A program made the position numbers and the translations under genes. This document shows, one piece after another, positions 53,173-63,840 of a stretch of 64,000 bases of DNA. Below the pieces are notes generated by a model that saw nothing but the letters and a program-made list of their open reading frames with translations, was not told the DNA's origin and did not search any database. The stretch comes from Photobacterium phosphoreum (GTDB lineage: Bacteria; Pseudomonadota; Gammaproteobacteria; Enterobacterales; Vibrionaceae): contig NZ_MSCQ01000001.1 in the NCBI RefSeq assembly GCF_002954725.1, forward strand, positions 123,489 to 187,488. The letters are read 5' to 3'. Numbering within the stretch: position 1 is the first letter of the stretch; each line of letters begins with the position of its first letter.

Positions 53173-54840
53173 TCAAGCCGCAACCAGCAGTTCTTTCGCA
53201 TTTGCGAGAGTTCGCTCAGTAATTTCACTGCCACCGAGTAGGCGCGCGAGCTCGGCAATACGATCATCTGTGCTCAATGGGCGCATCTGCGTTTCGGTTT
53301 GACCATCAGTGGTTTTCTTGGCAACAAACATTTGCTGATGCCCACAACCTGCGACTTGCGGTAAGTGAGTTACACACATTACTTGGGTTGACTTGCCGAG
53401 TTTACGTAACATTTTGCCGACAATAGCCGCTGTTGGGCCACTGATACCGACATCGACTTCATCGAAAATCAAACTTGGGGTTTCAACTTTTTGAGCGGTG
53501 ATCACTTGGATTGCTAATGATATACGTGAAAGCTCACCCCCCGATGCCACTTTGCCTAATGGCTGTAATGGTTGACCTGGGTTGGTTGAGACTAAGAAAT
53601 TAATGCTGTCGTAACCGAGTGGACTTAGCATGCGATCAGGATCACTGGTGAGTGCAATTTCAAATTCACCGTGTTCCATACTTAGCATGTGCATGCTGTC
53701 TGTGATTTTTTGGTCTAACTCTTTGGCGTAACGTTGACGGCTTTTGCTTAACTTTTCAGCAGCTTCAATACATTGTTGACGTAAACATTCAACGTTAGCG
53801 GCCATATCTTCTAAGCGTTCATCGCTACAATCAAGGTTATCAAGTTCTTTGAGTAAATCATGGTGCTTTTGATATAGCTCTGCGGGCATCACATAGTGTT
53901 TGCGTGCCATTGACATGATTTTAGCTAAACGCTCTTCAAGATAAATTAATCGGTGTGGATCCATATCTAAGTTATCAAGGTAGCTGCGTAATTCTTGGCT
54001 GGCTTCTTGAACTTGAATGATCGCTTCTTCGAGCATCTGCGGGATCGCGCTTAAAGTGCTGTCATATTCACCAAGATTATTTACTTGTTGGCAAGCCAGT
54101 TGTAATAATTGCAGGGCGTTACCGTCGTCATTGTCATACAGAACAGATAACGCTGTTTGGCTTGAAATAGCCAGCTCACCTGAATTTGACAGACGCTTAT
54201 GCTCTTCTTCAATCTCAGTAAACTCTTCTTCACCTAAAGCTAATTCATCGAGTTCTTTAACTTGGTATTGGAGTAATTGTTTTTGAGCTTCATTTTCATC
54301 ACGGCTTTGGGTTAACCGCTTGAGCTCGTTATGTGCTTGACGCCAGCGTTGATAAGCGCTGCGAGTGCGATCAATCAATAAGTGATGACCTGCATATTGA
54401 TCAAGCATTTGTTGTTGATATTCAGGGCGCATTAGCTGTTGGTGAGCATGTTGACCATGAATATTGATCAGTAGTTGACCTAACGCTTTTTGTTGCGATG
54501 CGGGAACAGGGCTGCCGTTAATAAAACCACGCGAGCGGCCTTCTTTGGTGATCACGCGGCGCAAAATACATTCTTCACCATCACTGAGTTCGTTATCTTC
54601 GAGCCAACGTCGAGCAGCTTGGTTATTCGCTAATAAAAATGCCGCTGAAATTTCAGCTTTATCTTCATTTGGTCGCACCATAGAGGCCTCAGCACGATCA
54701 CCTAAACATAAACCTAATGCATCAATAGCAATAGATTTACCGGCACCGGTTTCACCTGTAATAGTGGTCATTCCTGACTTTAGTTCAAATTGAAGAGTTT
54801 TGACAATAGCAAAATTAGAGATCGTCATATGCGCTAGCAT
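53173..54840 (-). CDS. recN: DNA repair protein RecN
   Basis: An SMC-like ATPase of about 555 residues. Start [14 protein letters not shown], Walker [17 protein letters not shown], a long coiled coil in the middle, the signature [14 protein letters not shown] and Walker [14 protein letters not shown]. It acts in double-strand-break repair. The ATG at 54840 matches the usual RecN start; one three codons upstream is also possible. LexA-like boxes lie directly upstream, consistent with strong SOS induction. Confidence 0.94.
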   Translation of the reverse strand: MLAHMTISNFAIVKTLQFELKSGMTTITGETGAGKSIAIDALGLCLGDRAEASMVRPNEDKAEISAAFLLANNQAARRWLEDNELSDGEECILRRVITKEGRSRGFINGSPVPASQQKALGQLLINIHGQHAHQQLMRPEYQQQMLDQYAGHHLLIDRTRSAYQRWRQAHNELKRLTQSRDENEAQKQLLQYQVKELDELALGEEEFTEIEEEHKRLSNSGELAISSQTALSVLYDNDDGNALQLLQLACQQVNNLGEYDSTLSAIPQMLEEAIIQVQEASQELRSYLDNLDMDPHRLIYLEERLAKIMSMARKHYVMPAELYQKHHDLLKELDNLDCSDERLEDMAANVECLRQQCIEAAEKLSKSRQRYAKELDQKITDSMHMLSMEHGEFEIALTSDPDRMLSPLGYDSINFLVSTNPGQPLQPLGKVASGGELSRISLAIQVITAQKVETPSLIFDEVDVGISGPTAAIVGKMLRKLGKSTQVMCVTHLPQVAGCGHQQMFVAKKTTDGQTETQMRPLSTDDRIAELARLLGGSEITERTLANAKELLVAA

Positions 54841-54849
54841 TGTGTTCAC

Positions 54850-54905
54850 CTGTTTAAATCAACACCTGTTTTTTCATACAGTATATACTGTATCTATAAC
54901 CAGTA
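54850..54905 (-). promoter_or_regulatory. LexA (SOS) boxes upstream of recN
   Basis: Perfect CTGT-N8-ACAG at 54866-54881, a second TACTGT-N8-CCAGTA at 54886-54905 with one core mismatch, and a third weak CTGT-N8-ACAC at 54850-54865. Multiple LexA boxes are also known before E. coli recN. Confidence 0.85.
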
Positions 54906-54967
54906 AAGTACTAAGGTAAGAATTATTCAGAGAAAATGTGACTTAGGTTAACTTTTTGTACAGCGAT

Positions 54968-55000
54968 AAAAAAACCAGCAAATTTGCAGTGCTGGTTTTA
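54968..55000 (-). terminator. Terminator after nadK
   Basis: AAAACCAGCA and TGCTGGTTTT stem with an A-rich run that becomes T on the minus strand. Confidence 0.8.
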
Positions 55001-55021
55001 GCGTTAAAAAGGGGATTTGAT

Positions 55022-55903
55022 TTAAAATAATCGACTTGACCAGCCTAGCTTTCCACGTAACACATTGTAGTAACTATAATTCTTTGGATGAATTAATTGC
55101 AGGCGATCTTCACTTTGATAAATATGAATTTCATCACCTGGGCTGACAGGTAGTGAAACTTGACCATCACAGCTGACTTCTAAGGTGCTGCCATTATTAG
55201 GTGACACCAATAATTTAATGCAACGATCACCATCAACAACTAACGGACGTGATGAAAGGGTGTGTGGAAACATAGGCACGAGCGCAATGGCGTTTAAACT
55301 GGTCGATAAAATAGGGCCACCGCCAGAAAGAGAATAGGCCGTTGAGCCAGTTGGGGTCGCAATAATCAAGCCATCAGAACGCTGTGAGAACGCAAAGCAG
55401 TCATCAATATAGACTTCAAACTCGATCATGTGGGCAATTTTATCTGGGTGTAATACCGCTTCGTTTAAGGCTGCATTTCGACTTTTAATTTGACCATGTC
55501 GATGAACCTCAGCTTCTAAAAGAAACCGATCTTCTTTGATAAATTCGCCAGCAAGTACAAGCGCAAGTTGTTGCTCAAAATCTTCAGGATCAAGATCCGT
55601 TAAGAACCCTAAATTACCGCGATTAACGCCAATGACTGAAATATCAAACCGCGATAATACGCGAGCAGCACCGAGCATATTCCCATCACCGCCAACAACA
55701 ACGGCGAGATCTGCTTTATCACCAATGGTGAGTAAATCACAAAAGCAATGCTCTGGTACGTCAATATCGTTGGCTAACCGATGATCAACTAACACGTTAT
55801 AACCTTGTGCAGTCAACCATTCGTAAAGGCTTGAATGTGTTTGTAATGCCTCAGGATTCCGTGGTTTGCCAATTAACGCGATAGTGTCAAAAATACGCTT
55901 CAT
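55022..55903 (-). CDS. nadK: NAD kinase
   Basis: A 293-residue enzyme making NADP from NAD and ATP. The ATP-binding [13 protein letters not shown], the [11 protein letters not shown] segment and [16 protein letters not shown] are conserved. It is divergent from grpE and upstream of recN, the standard recN-nadK-grpE arrangement. Confidence 0.95.
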   Translation of the reverse strand: MKRIFDTIALIGKPRNPEALQTHSSLYEWLTAQGYNVLVDHRLANDIDVPEHCFCDLLTIGDKADLAVVVGGDGNMLGAARVLSRFDISVIGVNRGNLGFLTDLDPEDFEQQLALVLAGEFIKEDRFLLEAEVHRHGQIKSRNAALNEAVLHPDKIAHMIEFEVYIDDCFAFSQRSDGLIIATPTGSTAYSLSGGGPILSTSLNAIALVPMFPHTLSSRPLVVDGDRCIKLLVSPNNGSTLEVSCDGQVSLPVSPGDEIHIYQSEDRLQLIHPKNYSYYNVLRGKLGWSSRLF

Positions 55904-55981
55904 GTCCTTGTTCCAACAAATGATGGTGGGTCAGTATAGCCTTAGAAAAAACAACTTGTCGTGGTTTGTTGTCAATATTGG

Positions 55982-56010
55982 CTTGAATCATTGAACTTCA
56001 TCCCCATAAT
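55982..56010 (+). promoter_or_regulatory. Sigma-32 heat-shock promoter of grpE
   Basis: CTTGAAT (-35) and CCCCATAAT (-10) are separated by 13 bases, very close to the sigma-32 consensus, about 85 bases before the grpE start. Confidence 0.8.
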
Positions 56011-56096
56011 ATGCTCAAGACTGTTCTAAAAGTAGCGCTTATCCAATAAGGCTACTAAATGAATAAATACCCTTTATCTTGGCGGAGAACCAACGC

Positions 56097-56711
56097 ATGA
56101 CTAACAAAAACCACAATGTACAGGATGAGCAGCTAAACGACGCAGTTGAAGCTGTAGAAGTTGAAGCTGTCGAGGGTGAGTTTGTTGAATCTGAGCAAGA
56201 ATTATACGCAGCTCGCATTGCAGAATTAGAAGCGGCACTGTTGGCAAAAGATGCTGAAGTGAACGAAGTAAAAGATATGGCCTTACGTATTCGTGCTGAA
56301 AGCGATAACGTTCGTCGCCGTTCTGAGCAAGAAATCGATAAAGCCCGTAAATACGCATTAAACAAATTTGCTGAAGAGCTATTGCCTGTTATTGACAATC
56401 TTGAGCGCGCTATTGATATGGCCGACAAGAATGACGAAGCAACTAAAGCGATGATGGAAGGTGTTGAGCTAACATTGATGACAATGACATCAACAGTAGC
56501 GAAATTTGGTTTAACTGTTATTGATCCACTAGGTGAAACATTTAATCCTGAATTCCACCAAGCAATGGCGATTCAAGAAAGCACTGAATTTGCGCCTAAC
56601 TCTGTGATGGCTGTAATGCAAAAAGGTTACGAATTAAATGGTCGTGTGATCCGTCCAGCAATGGTGATGGTATCAAAAGCGGCTGCGGGTAACGTGAATA
56701 CCCAAGCGTAA
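56097..56711 (+). CDS. grpE: Nucleotide exchange factor GrpE
   Basis: About 204 residues from ATG 56097, with GGAG upstream. An acidic, low-complexity N-terminus (repeated [12 protein letters not shown]) leads into the long coiled coil and a C-terminal beta-wing domain ([40 protein letters not shown]). It exchanges ADP on DnaK. An in-frame ATG at 56079 is less likely. Confidence 0.95.
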   Translation: MTNKNHNVQDEQLNDAVEAVEVEAVEGEFVESEQELYAARIAELEAALLAKDAEVNEVKDMALRIRAESDNVRRRSEQEIDKARKYALNKFAEELLPVIDNLERAIDMADKNDEATKAMMEGVELTLMTMTSTVAKFGLTVIDPLGETFNPEFHQAMAIQESTEFAPNSVMAVMQKGYELNGRVIRPAMVMVSKAAAGNVNTQA

Positions 56712-56755
56712 TTTTCGACAAAGGAATCAAGGTTTACTTGGTAATGTCGCAAAAT

Positions 56756-56788
56756 AAGGCCCACTTCGGTGGGTTTTTTTATTTTTTT
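56756..56788 (+). terminator. Terminator after grpE
   Basis: GGCCCAC-TTCG-GTGGG followed by T runs. Confidence 0.82.
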
Positions 56789-56809
56789 GCACTTTTTTTG
56801 GGATCTCCC

Positions 56810-56838
56810 CTTGAAAAGTAATCTGGCGGCCTTATCTA
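56810..56838 (+). promoter_or_regulatory. Sigma-32-type promoter of dnaK
   Basis: CTTGAAA and CCTTATCTA at 13 bases spacing, about 110 bases before dnaK; the -35 is perfect, while the -10 differs from CCCCATNTA at two positions. Confidence 0.65.
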
Positions 56839-56947
56839 GTAGTCATAAGACATTAAATGTATTTGTCACGGGGTTATCCCGAACCGCTAACCCATTTGTT
56901 ATTTTGGGTGTAGTTAAGAACATATAACGAATTTCGGAGATTGTCTG

Positions 56948-58864
56948 ATGGGTAAGATCATTGGTATTGACTTAGGTACAACTAACTCTTGTGTAGCTGT
57001 ATTAGACGGCGGTAAGCCACGTGTAATTGAAAACGCAGAAGGCGAACGTACAACAGCATCAGTTGTTGCATACACGCAAGACGGCGAAACGCTAGTTGGT
57101 CAACCTGCAAAGCGTCAGGCGGTAACAAACCCTGAGAATACATTATTCGCTATCAAGCGTTTAATTGGTCGTCGTTTTGAAGATGAAGAAGTTCAGCGTG
57201 ATATCGAAATCATGCCTTACAAAATTGTTAAGGCTGACAACGGTGATGCATGGGTAGAAGCGAAAGGCCAAAAAATGGCTGCTCCTCAAGTATCTGCTGA
57301 AATTCTTAAGAAAATGAAGAAAACTGCTGAAGATTTCCTTGGTGAGGAAGTAACTGGCGCAGTTATCACAGTACCTGCTTACTTTAACGATGCACAGCGT
57401 CAAGCAACGAAAGATGCTGGCCGTATCGCAGGTCTAGATGTTAAGCGTATTATCAACGAACCAACAGCAGCTGCACTTGCTTACGGTCTTGATAAGACAG
57501 GCGGCGATCGCACTATCGCTGTTTACGACCTTGGTGGTGGTACATTTGATATCTCAATCATCGAAATCGATGAAGTCGATGGCGAGAAGACATTTGAAGT
57601 TCTAGCAACTAATGGTGATACACACCTTGGTGGTGAAGATTTCGATACACGTCTAATCAACTACTTAGTAGACGAGTTCAAGAAAGACCAAGGTATCAAC
57701 CTTAAGAACGATCCGCTAGCAATGCAGCGTCTAAAAGAAGCAGCAGAAAAAGCGAAGATCGAACTGTCTTCTGCACAGCAAACTGATGTTAACCTACCTT
57801 ACATCACAGCTGATGCGACTGGTCCTAAGCACATGAACATCAAAGTGACTCGTGCGAAACTAGAATCTTTAGTTGAAGACCTAGTTCAACGTACTCTTGA
57901 GCCACTAAAAGTAGCTATCTCAGATGCTGGTCTTTCTGTTAGCGACATCAACGACATCATCCTTGTTGGTGGTCAAACTCGTATGCCAATGGTTCAGGCT
58001 AAAGTAACTGAATTCTTCGGCAAAGAGCCACGTAAAGACGTTAACCCTGATGAAGCTGTTGCTGTAGGCGCTGCTGTTCAAGCTGGTGTACTTGCTGGTG
58101 ATGTTAAAGACGTACTTCTTCTAGACGTTACTCCACTGTCTCTTGGTATTGAAACCATGGGCGGCGTGATGACTAAACTTATCGAGAAGAACACAACTAT
58201 CCCAACAAAAGCGAACCAAGTGTTCTCTACTGCTGAAGATAACCAAAACGCGGTAACTATCCACGTTATTCAAGGTGAGCGTAAGCAAGCGAGCTTCAAC
58301 AAGTCTCTTGGTCAGTTCAACCTAGAAGGTATTCAAGCTGCACCACGTGGTATGCCTCAAATCGAAGTAACGTTTGACCTAGATGCCGATGGTATCCTAA
58401 ACGTTTCAGCGAAAGACAAGACTACAGGTAAAGAGCAGAAGATCACTATCCAAGCGTCTGGCGGTCTAAGCGATGCTGACATCGAGAAGATGGTTCAGGA
58501 AGCTGAAGCTAACAAAGAAACTGATAAGAAGTTTGAAGAGCTAGTAACTGCTCGTAACCAAGCTGACCAACTTGTTCACGGTACTCGTAAGCAAATTGAA
58601 GAAGCTGGCGATGCACTTCCTGCTGATGAGAAAGCAAAAATCGAAGCTGTTGTTGCTGAACTAGAAGAAGCACGCAAAGGCGAAGATAAAGAAGCAATCG
58701 ACGCGAAAGTTCAAGCGCTTGTTGCAGCTTCTCAAAAGCTAATGGAAATCGCTCAACAGAAAGCACAAGCACAACAAGCTGATGGCGCAACTGGTGAGCA
58801 ACAAGCTAAGCAAGACGACGATGTTGTTGATGCTGAGTTTGAAGAAGTTAAAGACAACAAATAA
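56948..58864 (+). CDS. dnaK: Chaperone DnaK (Hsp70)
   Basis: A 638-residue Hsp70. Nucleotide-binding domain: [13 protein letters not shown], the [11 protein letters not shown] phosphate loop and the [10 protein letters not shown] motif; then the linker [14 protein letters not shown], substrate-binding domain and a charged tail ending [16 protein letters not shown], typical of gammaproteobacterial DnaK. It works with DnaJ and GrpE encoded on either side. Confidence 0.98.
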   Translation: MGKIIGIDLGTTNSCVAVLDGGKPRVIENAEGERTTASVVAYTQDGETLVGQPAKRQAVTNPENTLFAIKRLIGRRFEDEEVQRDIEIMPYKIVKADNGDAWVEAKGQKMAAPQVSAEILKKMKKTAEDFLGEEVTGAVITVPAYFNDAQRQATKDAGRIAGLDVKRIINEPTAAALAYGLDKTGGDRTIAVYDLGGGTFDISIIEIDEVDGEKTFEVLATNGDTHLGGEDFDTRLINYLVDEFKKDQGINLKNDPLAMQRLKEAAEKAKIELSSAQQTDVNLPYITADATGPKHMNIKVTRAKLESLVEDLVQRTLEPLKVAISDAGLSVSDINDIILVGGQTRMPMVQAKVTEFFGKEPRKDVNPDEAVAVGAAVQAGVLAGDVKDVLLLDVTPLSLGIETMGGVMTKLIEKNTTIPTKANQVFSTAEDNQNAVTIHVIQGERKQASFNKSLGQFNLEGIQAAPRGMPQIEVTFDLDADGILNVSAKDKTTGKEQKITIQASGGLSDADIEKMVQEAEANKETDKKFEELVTARNQADQLVHGTRKQIEEAGDALPADEKAKIEAVVAELEEARKGEDKEAIDAKVQALVAASQKLMEIAQQKAQAQQADGATGEQQAKQDDDVVDAEFEEVKDNK

Positions 58865-58900
58865 GACCATTAACTATTATTAGTTAACATCTTGTTTAAA

Positions 58901-58931
58901 TTACGGGCGTTTGAGGTTACTCTAACGCCCG
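58901..58931 (+). repeat. Stem-loop between dnaK and dnaJ
   Basis: ACGGGCGTT and AACGCCCGT form a perfect 9-bp stem around a 12-base loop. Without a T run it probably tunes the dnaK:dnaJ ratio by processing or attenuation. Confidence 0.65.
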
Positions 58932-58962
58932 TAACTATATCTAGCTAGGTGACAATCAAGTT

Positions 58963-60108
58963 ATGTCGAAACGTGATTTATACGAAGTGTTAAGTGTGGC
59001 CCGTGACGCCAGTGAGCGTGACATTAAAAAGGCTTATAAGCGCTTAGCAATGAAGTTCCACCCCGACCGTAACCAGGGTGATGCGGAATCTGCTGAGAAA
59101 TTCAAAGAAGTGAAATACGCTTATGAAATTCTAACAGACGACCAAAAGCGCGCTGCTTACGATCAATACGGCCATGCAGCCTTTGAACAAGGTGGTATGG
59201 GCGGTGGTGGTGGCGGCGGCTTCGGCGGCGGTGCAGACTTCAGTGACATCTTTGGTGATGTGTTTGGTGATATCTTTGGTGGTGGCGGTGGTCGTCGTCA
59301 ACAACGTGCGCAGCGCGGTTCAGATCTTCGCTACAACATGGAACTGACGTTGGAAGAAGCTGTTCGCGGTTGTTCGAAAGAAATCCTAGTACCAACATTG
59401 GTTGGTTGCGACTGCTGTGATGGTTCTGGCGCTAAAAAAGGTTCATCTGCAACAACGTGTGGTACCTGTCATGGTGCTGGACAAGTGCAGATGCGTCAGG
59501 GTTTCTTTGCGGTTCAGCAAACATGTCCACATTGTCATGGTCGTGGTCAAATTATCAAAGACCCATGTGATAAGTGCCATGGCGAAGGCCGTGTAGAAGA
59601 AACCAAAACGCTATCAGTTAAAATTCCTGCGGGTGTTGATACTGGCGATCGTATTCGCTTAACGGGCGAAGGCGAAGCTGGAGAACAAGGCGCACCAGCG
59701 GGTGACTTGTACGTTCAAGTACATGTTAAAGAACACCACATTTTCCAGCGCGAAGGTAATAACCTACATTGTGAAGTGCCTGTAAGTTTCACAATGGCAG
59801 CATTAGGCGGTGAGGTTGAAGTACCTACCCTTGATGGTCGTGTTAGCTTGAAAGTACCTGCTGAAATGCAAACGGGCCGTATGTTCCGTATGCGCGGCAA
59901 AGGTGTTGATTCTGTGCGTGGTGGTTTACGCGGTGATCTTATCTGTAAATTGGTGGTTGAAACGCCAGTACATTTAAGCAAGCGTCAAAAAGAACTACTG
60001 CAAGAATTAGAAGAAACATTTGGCGGTAAAGATGCGAGTAAGCACAAGCCAAAGTCTGAAGGTTTCTTTAACGGCGTAAAAAAGTTTTTCGACGATTTAA
60101 CCAACTAA
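58963..60108 (+). CDS. dnaJ: Chaperone protein DnaJ (Hsp40)
   Basis: A 381-residue type I J-protein: J domain with HPD ([10 protein letters not shown]), a Gly-rich linker ([14 protein letters not shown]), four CxxCxGxG-type zinc motifs (about 148-215) and the C-terminal client-binding domain. It delivers clients to DnaK and stimulates its ATPase. It is followed by a strong terminator. Confidence 0.97.
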   Translation: MSKRDLYEVLSVARDASERDIKKAYKRLAMKFHPDRNQGDAESAEKFKEVKYAYEILTDDQKRAAYDQYGHAAFEQGGMGGGGGGGFGGGADFSDIFGDVFGDIFGGGGGRRQQRAQRGSDLRYNMELTLEEAVRGCSKEILVPTLVGCDCCDGSGAKKGSSATTCGTCHGAGQVQMRQGFFAVQQTCPHCHGRGQIIKDPCDKCHGEGRVEETKTLSVKIPAGVDTGDRIRLTGEGEAGEQGAPAGDLYVQVHVKEHHIFQREGNNLHCEVPVSFTMAALGGEVEVPTLDGRVSLKVPAEMQTGRMFRMRGKGVDSVRGGLRGDLICKLVVETPVHLSKRQKELLQELEETFGGKDASKHKPKSEGFFNGVKKFFDDLTN

Positions 60109-60129
60109 TCAGTCGTAAACAAGAATAAA

Positions 60130-60168
60130 TAAAAGCCGCTATCAGCACATGCTAATAGCGGCTTTTTT
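60130..60168 (+). terminator. Terminator after dnaJ
   Basis: AAAAGCCGCTATCAGCA and TGCTAATAGCGGCTTTT stem-loop followed by TTGT. Confidence 0.88.
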
Positions 60169-60181
60169 GTGCCAGAATATC

Positions 60182-60271
60182 CGTCATTCCCTACAGTGAA
60201 TGCCCGCGAGGGCGATAGGGAATCTAATGCTTTTTAAATATGACCACTTAATTAATGGAATAAGTAGAACT
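60182..60271 (+). repeat. Dispersed palindromic repeat, copy 2 (REP-like)
   Basis: Second copy of the element at 34564-34652. It begins with a nested palindrome: ATTCCCTA (60186-60193) pairs with TAGGGAAT (60216-60223), and inside it GCCC-GCGA-GGGC (60202-60213) forms a hairpin with a GNRA loop. The conserved tail TTAATTAATGG follows. Such REP-like units are commonly scattered between genes. Confidence 0.72.
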
Positions 60272-60389
60272 AAGCCCCTCACCATAAAGGAAATAATGCA
60301 GGTTATTATTCGTCATCTCGGAAGAGAGGTACGAGCTATCCGTGATCTATTTATCACGTGTTTGAGCATAAAAGAAGCCAGTGAAAATA

Positions 60390-60785
60390 TTACCAACAAT
60401 GCTCAGGTGAACCCTTACTGGTTTGATCTAGCGTTAGTTCTTTGCATTCATCATTATTTTGTAGCTGTGTAGTTTTTGCCTTTATGAGATAACCCGTGAT
60501 GAGACCATCTGTGATTTTTTTCTCTAATTCCAATACATAACGGTCTTTATCAGTATCACAAAAAGAACAACTACCACCACTGACAATAGTAAAATCATAA
60601 GCACTGTTTTGGGTATAAGTTTCTTCTAGCGCTAATTGAATTTTAATCAGATCCCCCATCGCCTGAGTACGATGCCCCTTCAATACATGGTCTTGATATG
60701 AAGGATAAGCAATCGCAGTTAATACCCCAATGATAGCCACCGCTATCAACATTTCGATCAGCGTCACGCCTTTTTGTTTAATCAT
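60390..60785 (-). CDS. Type IV pilin-like protein, PilE family
   Basis: A 131-residue prepilin: short basic leader MIKQKG, then the class III prepilin motif G-VTLIEMLIAVAIIGVLTAI with the conserved Glu5, followed by YPSYQDHVLKGHRTQAMGDL, typical of PilE. Cysteine pairs (SCSFCDTD, and C-terminal ECKEL with HCW) suggest disulphides. It is divergent from fimT-pilW-pilX-pilV and probably a minor pilin of the same machine. Confidence 0.85.
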   Translation of the reverse strand: MIKQKGVTLIEMLIAVAIIGVLTAIAYPSYQDHVLKGHRTQAMGDLIKIQLALEETYTQNSAYDFTIVSGGSCSFCDTDKDRYVLELEKKITDGLITGYLIKAKTTQLQNNDECKELTLDQTSKGSPEHCW

Positions 60786-60920
60786 CTTCCGTAATCTCTT
60801 AAATATTCGAGTTGACTCGATAACTGATTGATATCCTAACGGTGCTATTTTGCGGTGGTGATAAACTCTCAGGCAAGTTGTTCTTGGTGTATAAGAATAA
60901 CCTTAACAGGGATTTGGGGA

Positions 60921-61469
60921 ATGGCTCGCGAAATTATCACGCACTTTCATTACATACATCATCATGGTGACAGCCAACGGGGATTTACGCTGTTGGAATT
61001 GGTTTTTACCGTGGTGATCATGGGCATTCTGATTGCAATGGCTGCCCCAAGTTTTAATGGCTTAATTGAATCAAATAAAGTTAAACGCTTGGCGACAGAA
61101 ATAGAATGGTTATTGGTGCAAGCCAAATCAGAAGCGGTGATGCGTGGGGTAGAGGTGTATGTTGAAAGTACTGCGTCAAATATGTCTCCCCGATCTGTAG
61201 TTTCATGGAAAATTACATCATTAGATTCTGAAAGCACTATTTTTTCAACGATAGAATCGGTTTCTTTTTCTGGAATAGATATGACAAATACAAGGAGCCT
61301 TAAATTCTTTTCTTTTGATCCTCTTCATGGAAAACCTAATGCTAATGGTAGTTATCGTTATAGCATTGGTGACTATAAATTAAAGACTGTTCTTTATAGT
61401 ATTACCGGGCGTATTTATACCTGCTTAGAAGCAGATTCTAAAAAGTTGGGTACTTATGAAAAGTGCTAA
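60921..61469 (+). CDS. fimT: Minor pseudopilin, GspH/FimT family
   Basis: About 182 residues from ATG 60921. After an unusually long leader (about 22 residues) comes the prepilin cleavage motif G-FTLLELVFTVVIMGILIAM and the FimT/GspH core SNKVKRLATEIEWLLVQAKS, EAVMRGVEVYV. A minor pilin that primes type IV pilus assembly. It overlaps pilW by 14 bases. An in-frame upstream start at 60855 is possible but would lengthen the leader further. Confidence 0.82.
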   Translation: MAREIITHFHYIHHHGDSQRGFTLLELVFTVVIMGILIAMAAPSFNGLIESNKVKRLATEIEWLLVQAKSEAVMRGVEVYVESTASNMSPRSVVSWKITSLDSESTIFSTIESVSFSGIDMTNTRSLKFFSFDPLHGKPNANGSYRYSIGDYKLKTVLYSITGRIYTCLEADSKKLGTYEKC

Positions 61470-62046
61470 TCAAGGTTTTAGTTTAATTGAATTACTTATT
61501 GCATCGTCAGTGGGTTTAATTGCGATTGGTGTTGTCGGTTCAGTTTTTTTATCCGGTCATCAAGCGGCAAATAAACGATCCTTAGAATTGTTGCTTCAAC
61601 AAGATGTCAACGATGCTTTTCGATTGATCAAAGAAGATGTATTGCGGGCAGGGTATGTATCGAGTGGTACTTCAAGTTTGAAGCTATCAGGTGCGAGTAA
61701 TGTCGTTTATGTAAATCCTGAGAATAACTGCTTATCTTACGCTTATGATTCTCCTGATGGACGTCGATATAATGAATTGATGTATAAAGAAAAAGATAAA
61801 AAATTAGTTTATCGCGTATCTTCGGCAATAAAAACGATAGCTACAGCTTGTAATCCAACAGATGCTTATTCATTAATTTATGATAAGCAGATTTCTGTAA
61901 ATCAATTTGATATTGAAAATAACGCTATAAGCTCTGCTAGTGCTACGAGTCAATTAATTAAAATAACCCTTGCTGCGCATTTAAAAAATGATGATTCAGT
62001 AAGTACCGCGAAGTCGATTCAGATTAAAACAAGGAATTGGCAATAA
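61456..62046 (+). CDS. pilW: Type IV pilus minor pilin PilW-like
   Basis: A 196-residue prepilin with leader MKSANQG-FSLIELLIASSVGL; the DVNDAFRLIKEDVLRAGYV segment is typical of PilW. The C-terminal domain is poorly conserved, as usual. It is coupled to the next gene by a TAATG overlap. Confidence 0.82.
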   Translation: MKSANQGFSLIELLIASSVGLIAIGVVGSVFLSGHQAANKRSLELLLQQDVNDAFRLIKEDVLRAGYVSSGTSSLKLSGASNVVYVNPENNCLSYAYDSPDGRRYNELMYKEKDKKLVYRVSSAIKTIATACNPTDAYSLIYDKQISVNQFDIENNAISSASATSQLIKITLAAHLKNDDSVSTAKSIQIKTRNWQ

Positions 62047-63335
62047 TGAATAAGCATCAACAGTCAGGGATGACGACACTATTAATTACCAGCATGTTAT
62101 TAATAGTAGCGTTGTTATTTTCATTGGCTTCATATAAGAATTTATTTTATCAGATTAAACGCACTCAAAATGAAGTATTAGCTAGACAAGCGCATTGGGC
62201 TGCCGAGGGTGGGCTGGAGTGTGGGTTTGCTGAGATAAGTAATAAATCTGATGTAAGTACTAGTTTAGATAAATGTAAAACAGTGATAGACGGACAGCCA
62301 TTAACATTAAGTATTGTTACTGATGATAGTAAGTCGGTACTAACATCAAAGACTGATAATGATTATAAAAAAATAACTAAAACAATCGTTGCTGGTGGCG
62401 CAAAAAGTAGCGGGGTAATTAAAAGTTCTGCTGATTTGTATTTTAATGGAGATTATAGGTTTTTTCCTGATCCTGGTAATTTGCGTAATACAACTAATTG
62501 GGATTGTGTCTTATTAAGATACCGTAACAATGTATTTATTCATGATGATGGCAATTTGAATACTGGTTTTGGTAGTCATGATTTAAGTTATACATCACCG
62601 CCTTATTTAGATTTTTTTAAAGATAGTAATGATCATAAATGCTCTTCTAGTACGGATGCTAACTATCGAACACCATTAGCATCAAATTTTCCATCAAAGT
62701 TTGAATCAGACATACAAAAAGAATCTATGATGGATCTATTTAAAGAAACCTTTGGTGTTGCTCGTGATGATTGGATGTCAGTTAGAAGTCGCTCTGAATT
62801 TGTGGAAGTTGATCCAACTGATGGTTGTGGAAAGAAAATAGCAGAAGCTGTTAAAGAAGATAAACGTCATGTATGGGTTAATGGTAGTTGTATTTTAGAT
62901 AGCTACGGCCTTAATTTGTTGCAAGACAAAGCCTCGAGTTTAAAAGGTTTATTTATTCTTGTTCATAACGGTATATTTTCTTTTAATGGCGCAAAAGAAT
63001 TAAATGCATTGGTTTACCATTTTAATAATGATTATAACCCCTTTATTGGTGGTGTTAATGCTTGGAGTTCAACTGATTTAGACACTACAGTATTAAGTGA
63101 TGATATGTATAAACCAACAGAAGGAAGATTAACTGCTACTGAAATACAGAATAAAGTTGTTTTTTATATGTATGGTTCTTTTTTACCTTCTGGAGGTTTT
63201 ATTTTAGATACACCTGAATATGTAAGTTATTTTAATGCATCTGGTAATTTTTCTTTTGATGGTGAGTTAATTACTGATCTATTAGCACCATTTGGTAAAC
63301 CTCGTTGGCAGCAAGGATCTTGGCATGATTTCTAA
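62046..63335 (+). CDS. PilX-like minor pilin with a large C-terminal domain
   Basis: A 429-residue protein from ATG 62046. The N-terminus MNKHQQSGMTTLLITSMLLI is the PilX type with a non-classical leader and lacks the usual Glu5 of FTLIE, as PilX proteins do; WAAEGGLECGFAEI follows. At about 430 residues it is more than twice the length of typical PilX. The extra, low-similarity region contains several cysteines and aromatic, Asn-rich stretches, and may be a tip adhesin domain. It overlaps pilV by 11 bases. Confidence 0.72.
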   Translation: MNKHQQSGMTTLLITSMLLIVALLFSLASYKNLFYQIKRTQNEVLARQAHWAAEGGLECGFAEISNKSDVSTSLDKCKTVIDGQPLTLSIVTDDSKSVLTSKTDNDYKKITKTIVAGGAKSSGVIKSSADLYFNGDYRFFPDPGNLRNTTNWDCVLLRYRNNVFIHDDGNLNTGFGSHDLSYTSPPYLDFFKDSNDHKCSSSTDANYRTPLASNFPSKFESDIQKESMMDLFKETFGVARDDWMSVRSRSEFVEVDPTDGCGKKIAEAVKEDKRHVWVNGSCILDSYGLNLLQDKASSLKGLFILVHNGIFSFNGAKELNALVYHFNNDYNPFIGGVNAWSSTDLDTTVLSDDMYKPTEGRLTATEIQNKVVFYMYGSFLPSGGFILDTPEYVSYFNASGNFSFDGELITDLLAPFGKPRWQQGSWHDF

Positions 63336-63795
63336 TATTAAAAAAATAACAGGCTTCAGCTTATTAGAAGTAGTAATTGCCCTTGGTGTACTTTCTGTTG
63401 GCGTTTTGGGCTTGGTTAAGATGCAAGCCTATATGGAAGTAAAAGCAGAAAACGCATTAAAGACCTTAGATGCACTTCATATAGCAGAAGCGCAGATGGA
63501 GTTTTACCAAACCCGTGCCAGTCATGTCAGTGGGGCTGTATCAACGGCTTCTAATCTAATTCCTTTTTCTGATTTGGATAATGATGACTATTGTTTGACG
63601 GCAAATGCAATAGATAAAGGATTTGTTCTTTATTGTAATGTTAGTCCTGTATCTGGAGGGGTCTCTGGAGGATTAACTGCTTTATCTAAAGCTCTTAATA
63701 CAATTGATATAAAGGTCAGTTGGGCTGATCGCCGTGGCGTATCGCAGGCAGTATCTCTAAAAACCGCTATCTCTAAATACAGTGAATTTGATTAA
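63325..63795 (+). CDS. pilV: Type IV pilus modification/minor pilin PilV-like
   Basis: About 156 residues from ATG 63325. Leader MISNIKKITG-FSLLEVVIALGVLSVGVLGL and KMQAYMEVKAENA are characteristic of PilV. The last gene of the fimT-pilW-pilX-pilV set, followed by a terminator. Confidence 0.82.
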   Translation: MISNIKKITGFSLLEVVIALGVLSVGVLGLVKMQAYMEVKAENALKTLDALHIAEAQMEFYQTRASHVSGAVSTASNLIPFSDLDNDDYCLTANAIDKGFVLYCNVSPVSGGVSGGLTALSKALNTIDIKVSWADRRGVSQAVSLKTAISKYSEFD

Positions 63796-63840
63796 ACAAC
63801 GGCTATCATCGCTAAAAAGACACAATTCAAACCAAATTAA

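Noticed and set aside
60200..60472. Plus-strand ORF of 90 codons between dnaJ and the pilin gene
   Set aside because: It starts in the REP-like repeat and overlaps the 3' end of the minus-strand pilin gene; no coding signal.
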